DNA from: Tenacibaculum piscium
GTDB lineage: Bacteria; Bacteroidota; Bacteroidia; Flavobacteriales; Flavobacteriaceae
NCBI RefSeq assembly: GCF_021390715.1
Contig: NZ_JAJGWT010000003.1
Span: 124,001 to 188,000, forward strand
Direction: 5' to 3'
Length of the DNA stretch: 64,000 bases
Both the position numbers and the translations under genes were made by a program. Numbering within the stretch: the stretch's first letter is position 1; each line of letters opens with the position of its first letter. Below the pieces are notes generated by a model, which did not search any database, had not been told where the DNA came from, and was given only the letters and a program-made list of their open reading frames with translations. Positions 1 to 9,288 of the stretch are shown here, in pieces.

Positions 1-1
1 A

Positions 2-331
2 GATTGGGGACTTTCTACCGCAGATGCTACTACATTTTTAGCTGCACCAAGCGTAGATTATAACACACTTTTAGCAAGTAAAACTTGGAAAGAAATAATT
101 GGTACACAAAAATGGATTGCTTTATACAACAGAGGATTAGAGGCTTGGACATCAATCAGACTTTTAGATTTTCCTAAATTAGCGACTCCTACGGATGCTT
201 ATTCTGGTTTTCCAAACCGATACACATATCCTGTGGTAGAACAAACGTTAAACGGAAGTAATTACAAAAATGCTTCTTCAGCAATTGGAGGCGATACTAC
301 GGAACAAAAATTATTTTGGGATAAGTATTAA
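2..331 (+). CDS. SusD/RagB-family nutrient-binding lipoprotein, C-terminal fragment
   Basis: This is the 3' end of a gene that enters from the left edge; it reads in frame from base 2 to a TAA at 329-331 and gives about 109 residues. The fragment contains KWIALYNRGLEAWTSIR and then YPVVEQTLNGSNY, ending in LFWDKY. This pattern (aromatic-rich helix with AW..IR, then a YP..E..LN strand and a final FWDK) is typical of the C-terminus of SusD-like outer-membrane lipoproteins, probably the SusD-like_2 branch. In this family the protein lies over a SusC/TonB-dependent channel and delivers glycans or peptides to it. The signal peptide, lipobox and SusC partner lie outside the window, so the substrate cannot be named. 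A strong terminator follows. Confidence 0.8.
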   Translation, partial: DWGLSTADATTFLAAPSVDYNTLLASKTWKEIIGTQKWIALYNRGLEAWTSIRLLDFPKLATPTDAYSGFPNRYTYPVVEQTLNGSNYKNASSAIGGDTTEQKLFWDKY

Positions 332-361
332 CACTTTTTTTTAGATTTATTTTATTTTATT

Positions 362-390
362 AACGCTCTAATTTATTAGAGCGTTTTTTT
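362..390 (+). terminator. Rho-independent terminator after the SusD-like gene
   Basis: A perfect 11-bp inverted repeat, AACGCTCTAAT (362-372) and ATTAGAGCGTT (375-385), is followed by a run of T to 390. It lies 31 bp after the SusD-like stop codon and directly before the next promoter region. Confidence 0.85.
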
Positions 391-418
391 GTTAAAAAAA
401 TTCAACTACCTTTGCCGT

Positions 419-1156
419 ATGGAAGAAAACACTACTATTTTTGGTATTAGAGCAATAATTGAAGCGATTGAAAGTGAAGCATCAATTAACAAAGTATATT
501 TACAGAAAGGACTTCGTGGAGAATTATTTTTTGAATTAGATAAATTATTAAGAAAAAATAAAATTTCCATCAGTGTTGTTCCTACAGAAAAACTAGATAG
601 ATTATCTAAACATAGTAATCATCAAGGAGCGGTTGCAAGAATTTCTCCTGTTGATTTTCATGATTTAGAAACCTTAATTGAAACGACTTTAGCATCTGAT
701 AAAATTCCATTGTTCTTATTATTAGATCAAGTATCTGATGTTCGAAATTTTGGAGCAATTATTAGAACTGCTGAGTGTACGGGTGTAAACGGAATTATCA
801 TTCAAAAAAGTGGAAGTGCTCCTGTAAATGCAGAAACGATTAAAACATCAGCAGGTGCTGCTTTTAAAATTCCTATTTGTAAGGTTGATCATATTAAAGA
901 CGCAATGTTTCAATTACAGGCTGAAAACATAAAATTAGTTGCCGCTACTGAAAAGACAGAAGATTCTGTTTTTGATGTTGATTTTAATCAGCCAGTTGCT
1001 ATCATAATGGGTTCTGAACATAAAGGAGTTAGTAATTCTGTATTAAAAATGGCAGATTATAAAGCAAAATTACCATTACTTGGTGAAATTGAATCTTTAA
1101 ATGTTTCTGTTGCTTGTGGCGTTTTTCTTTATGAAACTATTCGTCAAAGACAATAA
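419..1156 (+). CDS. rlmB: TrmH/SpoU-family 23S rRNA (guanosine-2'-O)-methyltransferase, RlmB-like
   Basis: The protein (245 aa) is a SPOUT-class RNA 2'-O-methyltransferase that uses S-adenosylmethionine. The N-terminal part (about residues 5-75) matches the SpoU substrate-binding domain. The catalytic trefoil-knot domain shows all three motifs: RNFGAIIRTA (109-118), IIMGSEHKGV (195-204) and LPLLGEIESLNVSVA (218-232). Family membership is certain; RlmB activity (Gm2251 in 23S rRNA) is inferred from length and architecture. I start at ATG 419 rather than at an in-frame TTG at 389, because TACCTTTG (407-414), a match to the TAnnTTTG -7 element, lies between them. A TSS just after that element would leave almost no leader. 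It is a stand-alone gene followed by a terminator. Confidence 0.88.
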   Translation: MEENTTIFGIRAIIEAIESEASINKVYLQKGLRGELFFELDKLLRKNKISISVVPTEKLDRLSKHSNHQGAVARISPVDFHDLETLIETTLASDKIPLFLLLDQVSDVRNFGAIIRTAECTGVNGIIIQKSGSAPVNAETIKTSAGAAFKIPICKVDHIKDAMFQLQAENIKLVAATEKTEDSVFDVDFNQPVAIIMGSEHKGVSNSVLKMADYKAKLPLLGEIESLNVSVACGVFLYETIRQRQ

Positions 1157-1195
1157 AAAGAAATAATACATTTATTAGAGAATTATAAAAATTAA

Positions 1196-1221
1196 AATCC
1201 TGCTTTTTGCGGGATTTTTTT
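1196..1221. terminator. Terminator between convergent rlmB and rhomboid genes
   Basis: AATCCTGC (1196-1203), loop TTTTT and GCGGGATT (1209-1216) form an 8-bp stem with one G-T pair, followed by T residues. It sits between two convergent genes and its reverse complement is also U-rich after the stem, so it could serve both. Confidence 0.7.
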
Positions 1222-1223
1222 AT

Positions 1224-2027
1224 TTATGATTTATGATTGTTTTCTGTATAAATATACTTGTAATTTAATTCTGATGATTTTTCTATTTCTTTTTTTTCTT
1301 CGGATATATTAATTTCTATTTTTTTATCTTCTTTCTCTTCTTTCTCTTTTTCAGTATCTTCTTCTGATACAATTTCTTCTTGAATTACTGGTGGAACGTA
1401 ATTTCCATTTTCATCAAACAATTCATCAAAAGCTGTTTTAGAGAACACAAATTTTTCTTTAATTACGCCTTTTTTTCGATAAAAAATCGCCAATAAAATC
1501 CCTGTAATAAACCCTGATAAATGTCCTTCCCATGAAATACCATCTTTAATTGGCAACACATACCAAATCATACTTCCGTATAAAAATATCATAATTAACG
1601 AAACTGCGACAAGTCGATACTGTTTTTTTATAATTCCGCTAAAAAACACAAAACTAAACAATAAATAAACAACGCCACTCGCCCCAATATGATAGGATTC
1701 ACGAGCAATACTCCACGTTAAAAAACCGGTAAATAATCCACCGAAAATCAATATTTTTAAAGCAACTTCTCTATAAAAATAAAATAAACTCGCCGAAAGC
1801 ACAAATAATGGCACGGAATTATTAAACAAATGCCCTGTATCGCCATGGATAAAAGGTGACATCAAAATTCCTTTTAAGCCACTTAATTCTCTTGGTAAAA
1901 TACCAAATTTATTGAAATTGAAGCCAAAAGTAATTTCTATCCAATAGATAATCCAAATAGAAAATACAAAAATAAATGGCAACAAAAAAATGCGGTTCGA
2001 ATATTTTAATTGAGTAGCTGTTTTCAT
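1224..2027 (-). CDS. Rhomboid-family intramembrane serine protease
   Basis: The 267-residue protein has several hydrophobic segments between residues about 13 and 185, then a charged cytoplasmic tail rich in E and K. The rhomboid catalytic dyad is visible: GASG with nucleophile Ser117 and GHLSG with His169. The HLFNN segment (66-70) matches the conserved N-terminal H..N motif of the family. Rhomboids cleave membrane proteins within or next to their transmembrane helices; the substrate here is unknown. TATTTTTG, a -7-like element, lies on the minus strand at 2042-2049, 14 bp before the ATG. The gene is divergent from rarA. The acidic tail of about 80 residues has no domain I recognise. Confidence 0.88.
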   Translation of the reverse strand: MKTATQLKYSNRIFLLPFIFVFSIWIIYWIEITFGFNFNKFGILPRELSGLKGILMSPFIHGDTGHLFNNSVPLFVLSASLFYFYREVALKILIFGGLFTGFLTWSIARESYHIGASGVVYLLFSFVFFSGIIKKQYRLVAVSLIMIFLYGSMIWYVLPIKDGISWEGHLSGFITGILLAIFYRKKGVIKEKFVFSKTAFDELFDENGNYVPPVIQEEIVSEEDTEKEKEEKEDKKIEINISEEKKEIEKSSELNYKYIYTENNHKS

Positions 2028-2103
2028 AATTACTAAAATATCAAAAATAAATCCAACTAAAAATTTCGGAACATCTGTCAGAAATCTTTGCTATTTTTAC
2101 CAA

Positions 2104-3375
2104 ATGAATCAACCTTTGGCAGAAAGAATACGTCCACAACATTTATCAGATTATATAAGTCAACAACATTTGGTTGGTGAAAACGGTATTTTAACCAATC
2201 ATATTAAACAAGGAATAATTCCTTCCTTAATTCTTTGGGGACCTCCGGGAATTGGAAAAACAACACTTGCCAATATTATTGCCAACGAATCTGGGAGACC
2301 TTTTTATACTTTGAGCGCCATTAGCGCAGGTATAAAAGATGTGCGTGAAATTATTGAAAAAGCGAAGAAAAGCGGCGGATTGTTTAGTCAAAAAAATCCT
2401 ATTTTATTTATTGATGAAATTCATCGCTTTAGCAAATCGCAACAAGATTCTTTACTTGGAGCAGTCGAAAAAGGCTGGATTACCTTAATTGGCGCCACCA
2501 CCGAAAACCCAAGTTTTGAAGTAATTCCTGCCCTACTTTCTCGCTGTCAGGTGTATATTTTAAATTCTTTTGATAAAAATGATTTAATCGCATTGTTACA
2601 TCGAGCCATCGAAAAAGATGCTTTTATTGCTGATAAAAAAATAATTTTAAAAGAAACAGATGCTTTATTGCAAGTATCTGGTGGCGATGCTCGAAAACTT
2701 TTAAATATTTTTGAATTATTAGTTGCTCCTGAAACAGAAATCGAGATTACAAATGAACTTGTTTTATCAAAAATTCAAAAAAACACGGTTCGCTACGACA
2801 AAACTGGTGAACAACATTACGATATTGTTTCGGCTTTTATAAAATCAATCCGAGGAAGCGACCCAAATGGCGCAGTTTATTGGCTCGCTAGAATGATTGA
2901 AGGTGGTGAAGATGTCAAATTTATTGCTCGAAGAATGCTTATTTCAGCTTCTGAAGATATTGGAAATGCCAATCCTACCGCTTTTATTATGGCAAATAAT
3001 ACGTTTCAAGCGGTTTCGGTAATTGGCTATCCAGAATCACGAATTATTTTAAGTCAATGTGCTATTTATTTAGCAAATTCGGCTAAAAGTAACGCTTCTT
3101 ATATGGCAATTGGCGAGGCTCAAAACCTAGTAAAAACAACAGGCGATTTACCAATTCCGTTGCATTTAAGAAATGCTCCAACCAAATTAATGAAAGATTT
3201 GAATTACGGAAAAGACTATCAATATTCACATAATTATTCAGGAAATTTTGTAAATCAAGAGTTTTTGCCCGAAGAAATAAAAAACACCAAATTCTACGAA
3301 CCAGGAAATAATCCTCGAGAAAATCAATTTAGAGAAATCCTTAAAAAACGCTGGAAAGATAAATATCAGTATTAA
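2104..3375 (+). CDS. rarA: Replication-associated recombination protein A (RarA/MgsA), AAA+ ATPase
   Basis: A 423-residue AAA+ ATPase related to clamp-loader subunits. It has Walker [10 protein letters not shown] (46-54), Walker [10 protein letters not shown] (101-109), a sensor-1 region [11 protein letters not shown] (129-139) and the C-terminal RarA oligomerisation region containing [20 protein letters not shown]. RarA/MgsA works at stalled replication forks and binds SSB; this role is known for the family, not shown here. Length agrees with the family (about 420-450). The stop codon overlaps the stop of the convergent downstream gene inside a shared TTAA. Confidence 0.95.
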   Translation: MNQPLAERIRPQHLSDYISQQHLVGENGILTNHIKQGIIPSLILWGPPGIGKTTLANIIANESGRPFYTLSAISAGIKDVREIIEKAKKSGGLFSQKNPILFIDEIHRFSKSQQDSLLGAVEKGWITLIGATTENPSFEVIPALLSRCQVYILNSFDKNDLIALLHRAIEKDAFIADKKIILKETDALLQVSGGDARKLLNIFELLVAPETEIEITNELVLSKIQKNTVRYDKTGEQHYDIVSAFIKSIRGSDPNGAVYWLARMIEGGEDVKFIARRMLISASEDIGNANPTAFIMANNTFQAVSVIGYPESRIILSQCAIYLANSAKSNASYMAIGEAQNLVKTTGDLPIPLHLRNAPTKLMKDLNYGKDYQYSHNYSGNFVNQEFLPEEIKNTKFYEPGNNPRENQFREILKKRWKDKYQY

Positions 3376-4070
3376 AATTTAACCTGATATTTTTCACGAA
3401 TTTTACGACCATTTTGATAATATTCAGCCGTCCAAGTAGTGTTTGTTTTATATAAAATTCCTTTTTTATTTTTTAAGATAAAAATAGTTGTAAGTTCTGT
3501 TTTTAAGAGTTCCAAAATCACTTCAGACGAAGTATTTAAAAGTTTAAAACCATCAGCAACTGGTGTCGCCGTCAGACGAATAACATTAGTTTGAACTTGC
3601 TGAGGACTTTTCTCGATTTGTGTATTTAAAACAATTTCATCTGTGAAATCATACTTATATTTGAGTGCTTCAATACTTTTAAAAGCATTTCGAATTGCCT
3701 GATGATATGCTTTTTTATAATTTTTCTCCCTACTTTTTCCTTCTTTTGATAAAAAAACAAGCGTATTAGAACAGTCTTTCAATGCTACTTTATTTTTTGT
3801 CGTTAACAATCCTGAATCATCTACAATAGTTGCTGTTAATGCTAAACATCTATTTTTTGCGACATCATCTGGTAATTTTTCATCAGCTAAAAATGCCGTA
3901 AAACCATATTTGTTAAACAAAAATTTTGTTAATGAACTTGTTTGATACTCATCTGTTGTTCTTAAAAAATCAAACTTCTTTTCAACGATAATATATTTAT
4001 ATGAATTTACTTCTTTTTGCGAAAATACTGATGAAGTTATCAGACATAGCATGAAAAATATTTTTCTCAT
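3372..4070 (-). CDS. Secreted hypothetical protein
   Basis: I do not recognise a named family. The 232-residue product begins with a short signal peptide (a hydrophobic core after MRKIFFMLC, likely cleavage after VFSQ), so it is probably periplasmic or surface-exposed. The rest is a soluble alpha/beta-like sequence containing YGFTAFLADEKLPDD and several paired Cys/Lys-rich stretches, with no catalytic motif that I can see. Similar small exported proteins occur next to housekeeping genes in Flavobacteriaceae, as far as I recall. It converges on rarA with a 4-bp overlap and lies upstream of the YjjG-like gene on the same strand, 56 bp apart. Confidence 0.7.
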   Translation of the reverse strand: MRKIFFMLCLITSSVFSQKEVNSYKYIIVEKKFDFLRTTDEYQTSSLTKFLFNKYGFTAFLADEKLPDDVAKNRCLALTATIVDDSGLLTTKNKVALKDCSNTLVFLSKEGKSREKNYKKAYHQAIRNAFKSIEALKYKYDFTDEIVLNTQIEKSPQQVQTNVIRLTATPVADGFKLLNTSSEVILELLKTELTTIFILKNKKGILYKTNTTWTAEYYQNGRKIREKYQVKF

Positions 4071-4126
4071 TTCTTTTTATTAATTAGTAATTATTTTGTT
4101 TTTAAAGGCTTTTTTCTGATGAAATA

Positions 4127-4813
4127 TTACAAATATGTTTTTAGTTCTATTAAATTTGAGATACGTAAAACACCTGTTTTATTTTGATATTCCTGATGTT
4201 CATTAGCAAAATGAATTGCTAACATCCCCGAATTTAAAGCTCCTAAAATATCTGCTTCATAACTATCGCCAATCATTAAAGCGTTTTGCGGTATCGTATT
4301 TGCTTTATTCAACGCAAATTCAAAAACTTTAGGATTTGGCTTTTTTAATCCGATACTTTGCGAGGTTATAATTTCTTGAAAATAACTAGCAATTCCCGAT
4401 TTTTGTAATTTTAAATTTTGAACTTCATCAAAACCATTGGTAATTATATGTAAATGATATTTTTGTTTCAAATAGTCTAAAACTTCAATAGTTCCTTCAA
4501 ATAAATGATTATATGTTGGTAAATAAGCAATGTATTTATCAGAAATAGTTGCAATTAAATCCTGAGAAATATTATAATTTAACGCATCAAAAGCATCTTT
4601 TAACCTGTTGAATTTTAAAGATTCTCTTGATATTTTATCTTCTCGATACAACTTCCAATATTTTAAATTTATCGGCATATAAGCTTCTAAAAAAAAGCCC
4701 ACTTCTAACGAGATATTTTGTTCACTAAAAATCTGCTGAAAAGCTAAAGCAGCGTTTTTATCAAAATCCCAAAGTGTGTGATCTAAATCAAAAAAAATAT
4801 GTTGTATATTCAT
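4127..4813 (-). CDS. yjjG: YjjG-family HAD nucleotidase
   Basis: A 228-residue HAD-superfamily hydrolase. Motif I is FFDLDHTLWDFD, with nucleophile Asp9 and acid/base Asp11. Motif II is ITNGFDEVQNLKLQ, motif III the Lys in GLKKPNPKVF, and motif IV MIGDSYEADILGA. The LWDFD after motif I and the ITNGF..VQ..K pattern are typical of the YjjG family, which dephosphorylates non-canonical pyrimidine nucleoside monophosphates as a house-cleaning activity. Substrate assignment is by family only. It is followed after 41 bp of intergenic sequence by the deacetylase gene on the same strand, so a shared transcript is possible. Confidence 0.88.
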   Translation of the reverse strand: MNIQHIFFDLDHTLWDFDKNAALAFQQIFSEQNISLEVGFFLEAYMPINLKYWKLYREDKISRESLKFNRLKDAFDALNYNISQDLIATISDKYIAYLPTYNHLFEGTIEVLDYLKQKYHLHIITNGFDEVQNLKLQKSGIASYFQEIITSQSIGLKKPNPKVFEFALNKANTIPQNALMIGDSYEADILGALNSGMLAIHFANEHQEYQNKTGVLRISNLIELKTYL

Positions 4814-4854
4814 CTTTATATTTTTAGCTGTTTCCGCTATTTTTCATACTTAAA

Positions 4855-6162
4855 TTATCCATTTTTAACTATTTTCAATGTCGCATTGTATACTCGCTTC
4901 CATCCTCTCCAACGCTGATAATTACTTAAACTTTCATTGTGAAAAACAGTAATAAAAACACCGTTTACAGCTTTTATAGCATTATTTAAATCTCTAATTT
5001 TACCTAAAGATTGTTTGGGTGTGAGCTTCATATAATCATTCAAAGTTGTATCGACCAAAGCAACAGGAAATATTTTTAAGGGAGTTTGAATCTCGAACGC
5101 TAAATCATAAAAATAAAAAGGCGTACAGGTACTTGCACGAAAACCGACATGCGTTTCATACCCCATTGAATAATCTTCTTCAATTTCTAAATCGATTAAA
5201 TTTTGATACGTTTCTGGCAACGAAATCCGTAAATAATGCTGACGAGAACGCTTTATCGACATATTAATAATATGCTCTAAACGTTCTTTCTCTTTTTTTA
5301 ATAACGCTGAATTATTCATCGTAAAATACGACGAATGCAAGCCTACCCGAGCATAATCAACCATATCTTTTATCAGCAATTTAAATTTGCGCTTTGAAGT
5401 AGAAACATTCGTATCAAAAGTGGTATAATCGCCTACTAAAAAGAAAAAAATAGTTCTTATCTCATAGTTTTTTTTTAACGCTATAATCGAATTAAAAGTA
5501 TTAAAAGGATCGGGTTTCAAATTTAATAAAACCGCTAGACGATTCCAAATCATAAAAATTTTTAAATACCAAGCATCCTTTAAAAAACCACCAATAGTGC
5601 GGACAAAACTTTTATGCTTATAAGCAAATGCATTATCGACATCAATAATTGAAATATATTCATATTTTCGAGTCGTATGCACATACGCTGGAAATCTATT
5701 TTTTAAGATTTCTAAAAATTTATATGCCCAAATATCAACCAATGGTTTTTCTAAAAAATTATACTGAAAAGCAATGCTTTCTTTAGCTGAAAACCTGCCA
5801 TGAACATCTTTTACATACGGTAAATACTCTTCATATCTCGAAATTAAATAAAAAGTAGCCGCAAAAATATCAAAAGGAATTTCCGAAGAACTATCCGTAG
5901 CGAAAAAACAAGGAATACCGTCCCATTTTTGAACATCTACATCAAAATCTTTAATGCCTTGTTGTAATAATAAATCATTACTTTTAATGAAAAACTCACT
6001 TCCTAAAGCCACTTTCGTATAGGTAAATTTAGCGCCATTATACGCCACAAATTCTTCTACTTTTCCCGTAAATTGAATCGGAATCTGTAAAATACGCGTG
6101 AAAATATGTTTGAAAACATACCGAATACGAGGCGTAATTTTAGGAGTATAAATTAAAATCAT
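4855..6162 (-). CDS. Polysaccharide deacetylase-like protein
   Basis: The 435-residue protein has an N-terminal domain of about 180 residues found with polysaccharide deacetylases in Bacteroidetes (DUF7033 type), then a NodB-like region. In the latter, IIDVDNAFAYK carries the Asp-x-Asp metal/catalytic pair, VGLHSSYFTMNN gives the histidine motif, and TVFHNESLS near the C-terminus gives the second histidine. The family removes N- or O-acetyl groups from polysaccharides or envelope glycans; the substrate is unknown. I start at ATG 6162. The longer reading from 6207 begins inside TAGCTTTG (6205-6212), a -7 element, and could not be translated from that promoter. The gene is divergent from trkA. 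Confidence 0.75.
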   Translation of the reverse strand: MILIYTPKITPRIRYVFKHIFTRILQIPIQFTGKVEEFVAYNGAKFTYTKVALGSEFFIKSNDLLLQQGIKDFDVDVQKWDGIPCFFATDSSSEIPFDIFAATFYLISRYEEYLPYVKDVHGRFSAKESIAFQYNFLEKPLVDIWAYKFLEILKNRFPAYVHTTRKYEYISIIDVDNAFAYKHKSFVRTIGGFLKDAWYLKIFMIWNRLAVLLNLKPDPFNTFNSIIALKKNYEIRTIFFFLVGDYTTFDTNVSTSKRKFKLLIKDMVDYARVGLHSSYFTMNNSALLKKEKERLEHIINMSIKRSRQHYLRISLPETYQNLIDLEIEEDYSMGYETHVGFRASTCTPFYFYDLAFEIQTPLKIFPVALVDTTLNDYMKLTPKQSLGKIRDLNNAIKAVNGVFITVFHNESLSNYQRWRGWKRVYNATLKIVKNG

Positions 6163-6204
6163 GAATTTATTAAAAGCCTTTTTAAAGAAATTAGTACCTA
6201 CTTG

Positions 6205-6212
6205 CAAAGCTA
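6205..6212 (-). promoter_or_regulatory. -7 element of the deacetylase promoter
   Basis: TAGCTTTG read on the minus strand matches the Bacteroidetes -7 consensus TAnnTTTG. It lies 42 bp before the ATG at 6162 and overlaps the alternative longer start, which argues for the shorter start. I see no clear -33 TTG at the usual distance. Confidence 0.5.
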
Positions 6213-6254
6213 CTTTTTTTAATCACTAATTTCCAGATAAATATAATTCATTTT

Positions 6255-6285
6255 TTGCACAAGCCAAAATACAAATGTATCTTTG
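6255..6285 (+). promoter_or_regulatory. trkA promoter (TTG -33 and TAnnTTTG -7)
   Basis: TTG at 6255-6257 and TATCTTTG at 6278-6285 are separated by 20 bp, inside the spacing described for Flavobacterium promoters. The predicted TSS near 6291 leaves a short leader before the ATG at 6305. Confidence 0.72.
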
Positions 6286-6304
6286 CAAACAATATTTCTT
6301 ACTT

Positions 6305-7651
6305 ATGAAAATTATTATAGCTGGGGCTGGAGACGTTGGTTTTCATTTAGCTAAACTCCTTTCTTACGAATCGCAAGATACCTACGTAATTGATTTTGAT
6401 GGCGAAAAATTAGATCATATCAACAACCATTTAGATGTTATTACCAAAAAAGGAGATGCTGCTTCTATTAGTTTATTAAAAGAAGTTGGCATTGAATCTG
6501 CCGATTTATTATTAGCCGTTACCGAAAGCCAAAATACCAATTTTACAGTTGCCGTTATCGGGAAAGCTTTAGGAGCTAAAAAAACAATCGCCAGAATTAA
6601 CAATCCTGAATTTTTAAAAAACGAAAGTATTAATTTTAAAGATTTTGGCGTAGATTTTATGATTTCTCCAGAAGCATTAGCTGCCGAGGAAATAAAACTC
6701 CTTTTAAACAGATCATGCTTTAACGATACCGTAGCTTTTGAAAATGGTGTTTTTAATATTATGGGAACAAATCTTAGTTATAAATCGCCAATATTAGGAC
6801 TAACCGTTAAAGAAGCTAAAGATAAATTTAGTAATGTTGATTTTATCAGCATCGCTATAAAACGAGAAGGTATTGCTCAAACAATTATTCCTCGTGGTGA
6901 TACCATCTATAAAATAAACGACCAAGTTTATTTTTCGGTACCAAGTTATAGTATTTCAGATTTATATCCTATTATCGGTAAAGAACAAGTAAATATTAAA
7001 AATGTAATGATTCTTGGCGGTAGTAGCATTGGGCGAAAAACCTCAAGAAGCCTTTGCAAAGATAACTTTAATGTAAAAATCATTGAACGTAAAAAAGAAA
7101 AAGCACTAAATCTTGCTGATGATTTAATTGACACCTTAGTCGTGCATGGCGACGGTAGAAATATACAACTTTTAGAAGATGAAAATATTCGAGGAATGGA
7201 TGCTTTTATTGCCGTAACAGGCGATTCGGAAACTAATATAATGTCTTGTTTGGTCGCTAAATCTAAAGGTGTTAAAAAAACAATTGCCTTAGTTGAAAAT
7301 ATGGATTACATCAGTATTTCACAAACTATTGGTATTGATACACTTATCAATAAAAAATTAATTGCCGCGAGTAATATTTTTCGTCATATCCGTAAAGGAG
7401 AAATTTTAGCCTTGGCAAACCTACATAATATTGATGCTGAAGTTTTTGAGTTTGAAGTACGCGATAGCGCAAAAGCAGCGCAAAAACCAATTAAAGAATT
7501 ACGTTTCCCTAGAGAAGCTGTTTTTGGAGGCGTTATTAGAGATGGAAAACCACACATGTCTTTTGGTGATTTCCAACTGAAAGCTGGCGATAAAGCTATT
7601 GTTTTTTGTTTGCCTGAAGCTGTATCAATCGTAGAAGATTTGTTTAACTAA
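6305..7651 (+). CDS. trkA: Trk potassium uptake regulatory subunit TrkA
   Basis: A 448-residue cytosolic protein with two tandem RCK units. The first NAD-binding Rossmann fold starts MKIIIAGAGDVG (residues 1-12), the second VMILGGSSIGRK (about 236-247); each is followed by a TrkA-C ligand domain. TrkA gates the TrkH channel-like subunit in response to nucleotides. The start is the ATG at 6305: an alternative ATG at 6275 lies within the promoter (its next codon is part of the -7 TATCTTTG), so it is upstream of transcription start. The stop overlaps the trkH start by one base (TAATG), which points to translational coupling. Confidence 0.95.
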   Translation: MKIIIAGAGDVGFHLAKLLSYESQDTYVIDFDGEKLDHINNHLDVITKKGDAASISLLKEVGIESADLLLAVTESQNTNFTVAVIGKALGAKKTIARINNPEFLKNESINFKDFGVDFMISPEALAAEEIKLLLNRSCFNDTVAFENGVFNIMGTNLSYKSPILGLTVKEAKDKFSNVDFISIAIKREGIAQTIIPRGDTIYKINDQVYFSVPSYSISDLYPIIGKEQVNIKNVMILGGSSIGRKTSRSLCKDNFNVKIIERKKEKALNLADDLIDTLVVHGDGRNIQLLEDENIRGMDAFIAVTGDSETNIMSCLVAKSKGVKKTIALVENMDYISISQTIGIDTLINKKLIAASNIFRHIRKGEILALANLHNIDAEVFEFEVRDSAKAAQKPIKELRFPREAVFGGVIRDGKPHMSFGDFQLKAGDKAIVFCLPEAVSIVEDLFN

Positions 7652-9150
7652 TGGAGAAATTTAATCTAAAATTAATTTATCGATTTTTAGGAATTACCGC
7701 TGTTCTTAACGGATTATTTATGTGGTTTTCATTACCTTTTAGTTTTTATTATGATGAATCATCTAAATGGGGAATCGCCACGGCAGGTATTATTACCGTT
7801 GGATTAGGCTTAATACTTTATTTTTTTAATAAACCTGATAGTAAAAAAATCAAAAAGAAAGAAGGGTATTTAATCGTAAGTTTAGGCTGGCTTATTTTAA
7901 CACTTACAGGTATGTTGCCTTATTTATTATCGGGCAGTATTCCGAGCGTTACCAATGCTTTTTTTGAAACAATATCAGGATATTCTACCACAGGTTCTTC
8001 TATTTTAACTGATATCGAATCCATGCCAAAAGGAATTCTTTTTTGGCGAAGTGCAACCCACTGGATTGGTGGAATGGGAATCATCGTGCTTACCATTGCA
8101 ATTTTACCCTTATTAGGAATTGGAGGAATGCAATTATTTATGGCAGAAGCACCAGGTCCATCCGCAGATAAATTACACCCTCGTATTACCGATACCGCAA
8201 AGCGTTTATGGTTAATTTATGTACTGCTTACTCTTGCTGAATTTTTACTTTTAAAAGTTGCTGGCATGGGGTGGTTTGATGCGATAAATCATGCAATGGC
8301 AACCATTAGTACAGGTGGTTTTTCTACTAAAAATGCGAGTGTTGCTCATTGGAATAACGCTCCTTTTATACAATATATCATTATATTTTTCATGTTTTTA
8401 GCAGGTATCAATTTCGTACTTACTTATTTTGCCTTAAAAGGAAAGGTTCGAAAAGTTATTCAAAGTGAAGAATTTAAATATTATTTATTCGGAGTATTAG
8501 GTATTTCAGGAATTATAGCCATCATGATTATTTTTAATCAGGATCCATCGTTACATACTTCGATAGCACATCCGATGGTGTACGGAAAAGTTGAAAGCGC
8601 GATACGACATTCCTTATTCTCAGTAATATCAGTAGTAACCACCACAGGTTTTGTTACCGCAGATTTTACCATGTGGAGTTATTTTGTTACAGCAATTTTC
8701 TTTTCCCTATTTTTCTTGGGAGGTTCGGCAGGTTCTACCTCTGGAGGTGTTAAAATTGTACGACATATTATCTTACTAAAAAGTAGTTTTTTAGAATTTA
8801 AAAGAACCTTACATCCGAATGCAATAATTCCCGTTCGTTATGACGGAAAAGCGGTAAAACAAACCATTGTATTTAACATTTTATCATTCTTTGTATTGTA
8901 TATGTTAATTTTTATTGTAGGAACAATTATACTTACTTTCTTTGGTTTAGATTTTTATTCTGCCCTAGGAGCTTGTGCCTCTTCGTTAGGAAATATTGGC
9001 CCTGGAATCGGTACGGTAAGTCCTGTTGATAATTTCAATCATTTATCAATCGGTGCAAAATGGTTTTGTTCCTTTTTAATGCTCATAGGTCGTTTGGAAC
9101 TTTTTACAGTACTTATTTTATTTACTCCTTTCTTTTGGCGTAAAAATTAA
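7651..9150 (+). CDS. trkH: TrkH-family potassium uptake membrane subunit
   Basis: A 499-residue polytopic inner-membrane protein made of four M1-P-M2 repeats. The four pore loops are visible: GYSTTGSS, ATISTGGFST, SVVTTTGFVT and CASSLGNIGPG. Each carries the filter glycine typical of SKT-family potassium transporters, so potassium selectivity is likely. It is the membrane partner of TrkA, whose gene overlaps it by one base. A strong terminator lies 46 bp after its stop, so the operon is trkA-trkH only. Confidence 0.95.
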   Translation: MEKFNLKLIYRFLGITAVLNGLFMWFSLPFSFYYDESSKWGIATAGIITVGLGLILYFFNKPDSKKIKKKEGYLIVSLGWLILTLTGMLPYLLSGSIPSVTNAFFETISGYSTTGSSILTDIESMPKGILFWRSATHWIGGMGIIVLTIAILPLLGIGGMQLFMAEAPGPSADKLHPRITDTAKRLWLIYVLLTLAEFLLLKVAGMGWFDAINHAMATISTGGFSTKNASVAHWNNAPFIQYIIIFFMFLAGINFVLTYFALKGKVRKVIQSEEFKYYLFGVLGISGIIAIMIIFNQDPSLHTSIAHPMVYGKVESAIRHSLFSVISVVTTTGFVTADFTMWSYFVTAIFFSLFFLGGSAGSTSGGVKIVRHIILLKSSFLEFKRTLHPNAIIPVRYDGKAVKQTIVFNILSFFVLYMLIFIVGTIILTFFGLDFYSALGACASSLGNIGPGIGTVSPVDNFNHLSIGAKWFCSFLMLIGRLELFTVLILFTPFFWRKN

Positions 9151-9195
9151 TATTTCATAATATCTTTATATTTTATAAAAAACAAATCATAAAAT

Positions 9196-9227
9196 AAGAA
9201 AACCCCAATTTTATCGGGGTTTTTCTT
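9196..9227 (+). terminator. Rho-independent terminator of trkAH
   Basis: AAGAAAACCCC (9196-9206) pairs with GGGGTTTTTCTT (9216-9227) around an A/T loop. The C/G core is followed by a T run. It separates trkH from the T9SS protein gene. Confidence 0.85.
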
Positions 9228-9288
9228 GTTTATAACAATAAATTATCTTTATTTGTTAGCTTCAAGATAATCGCTAAAAAAATTAAAA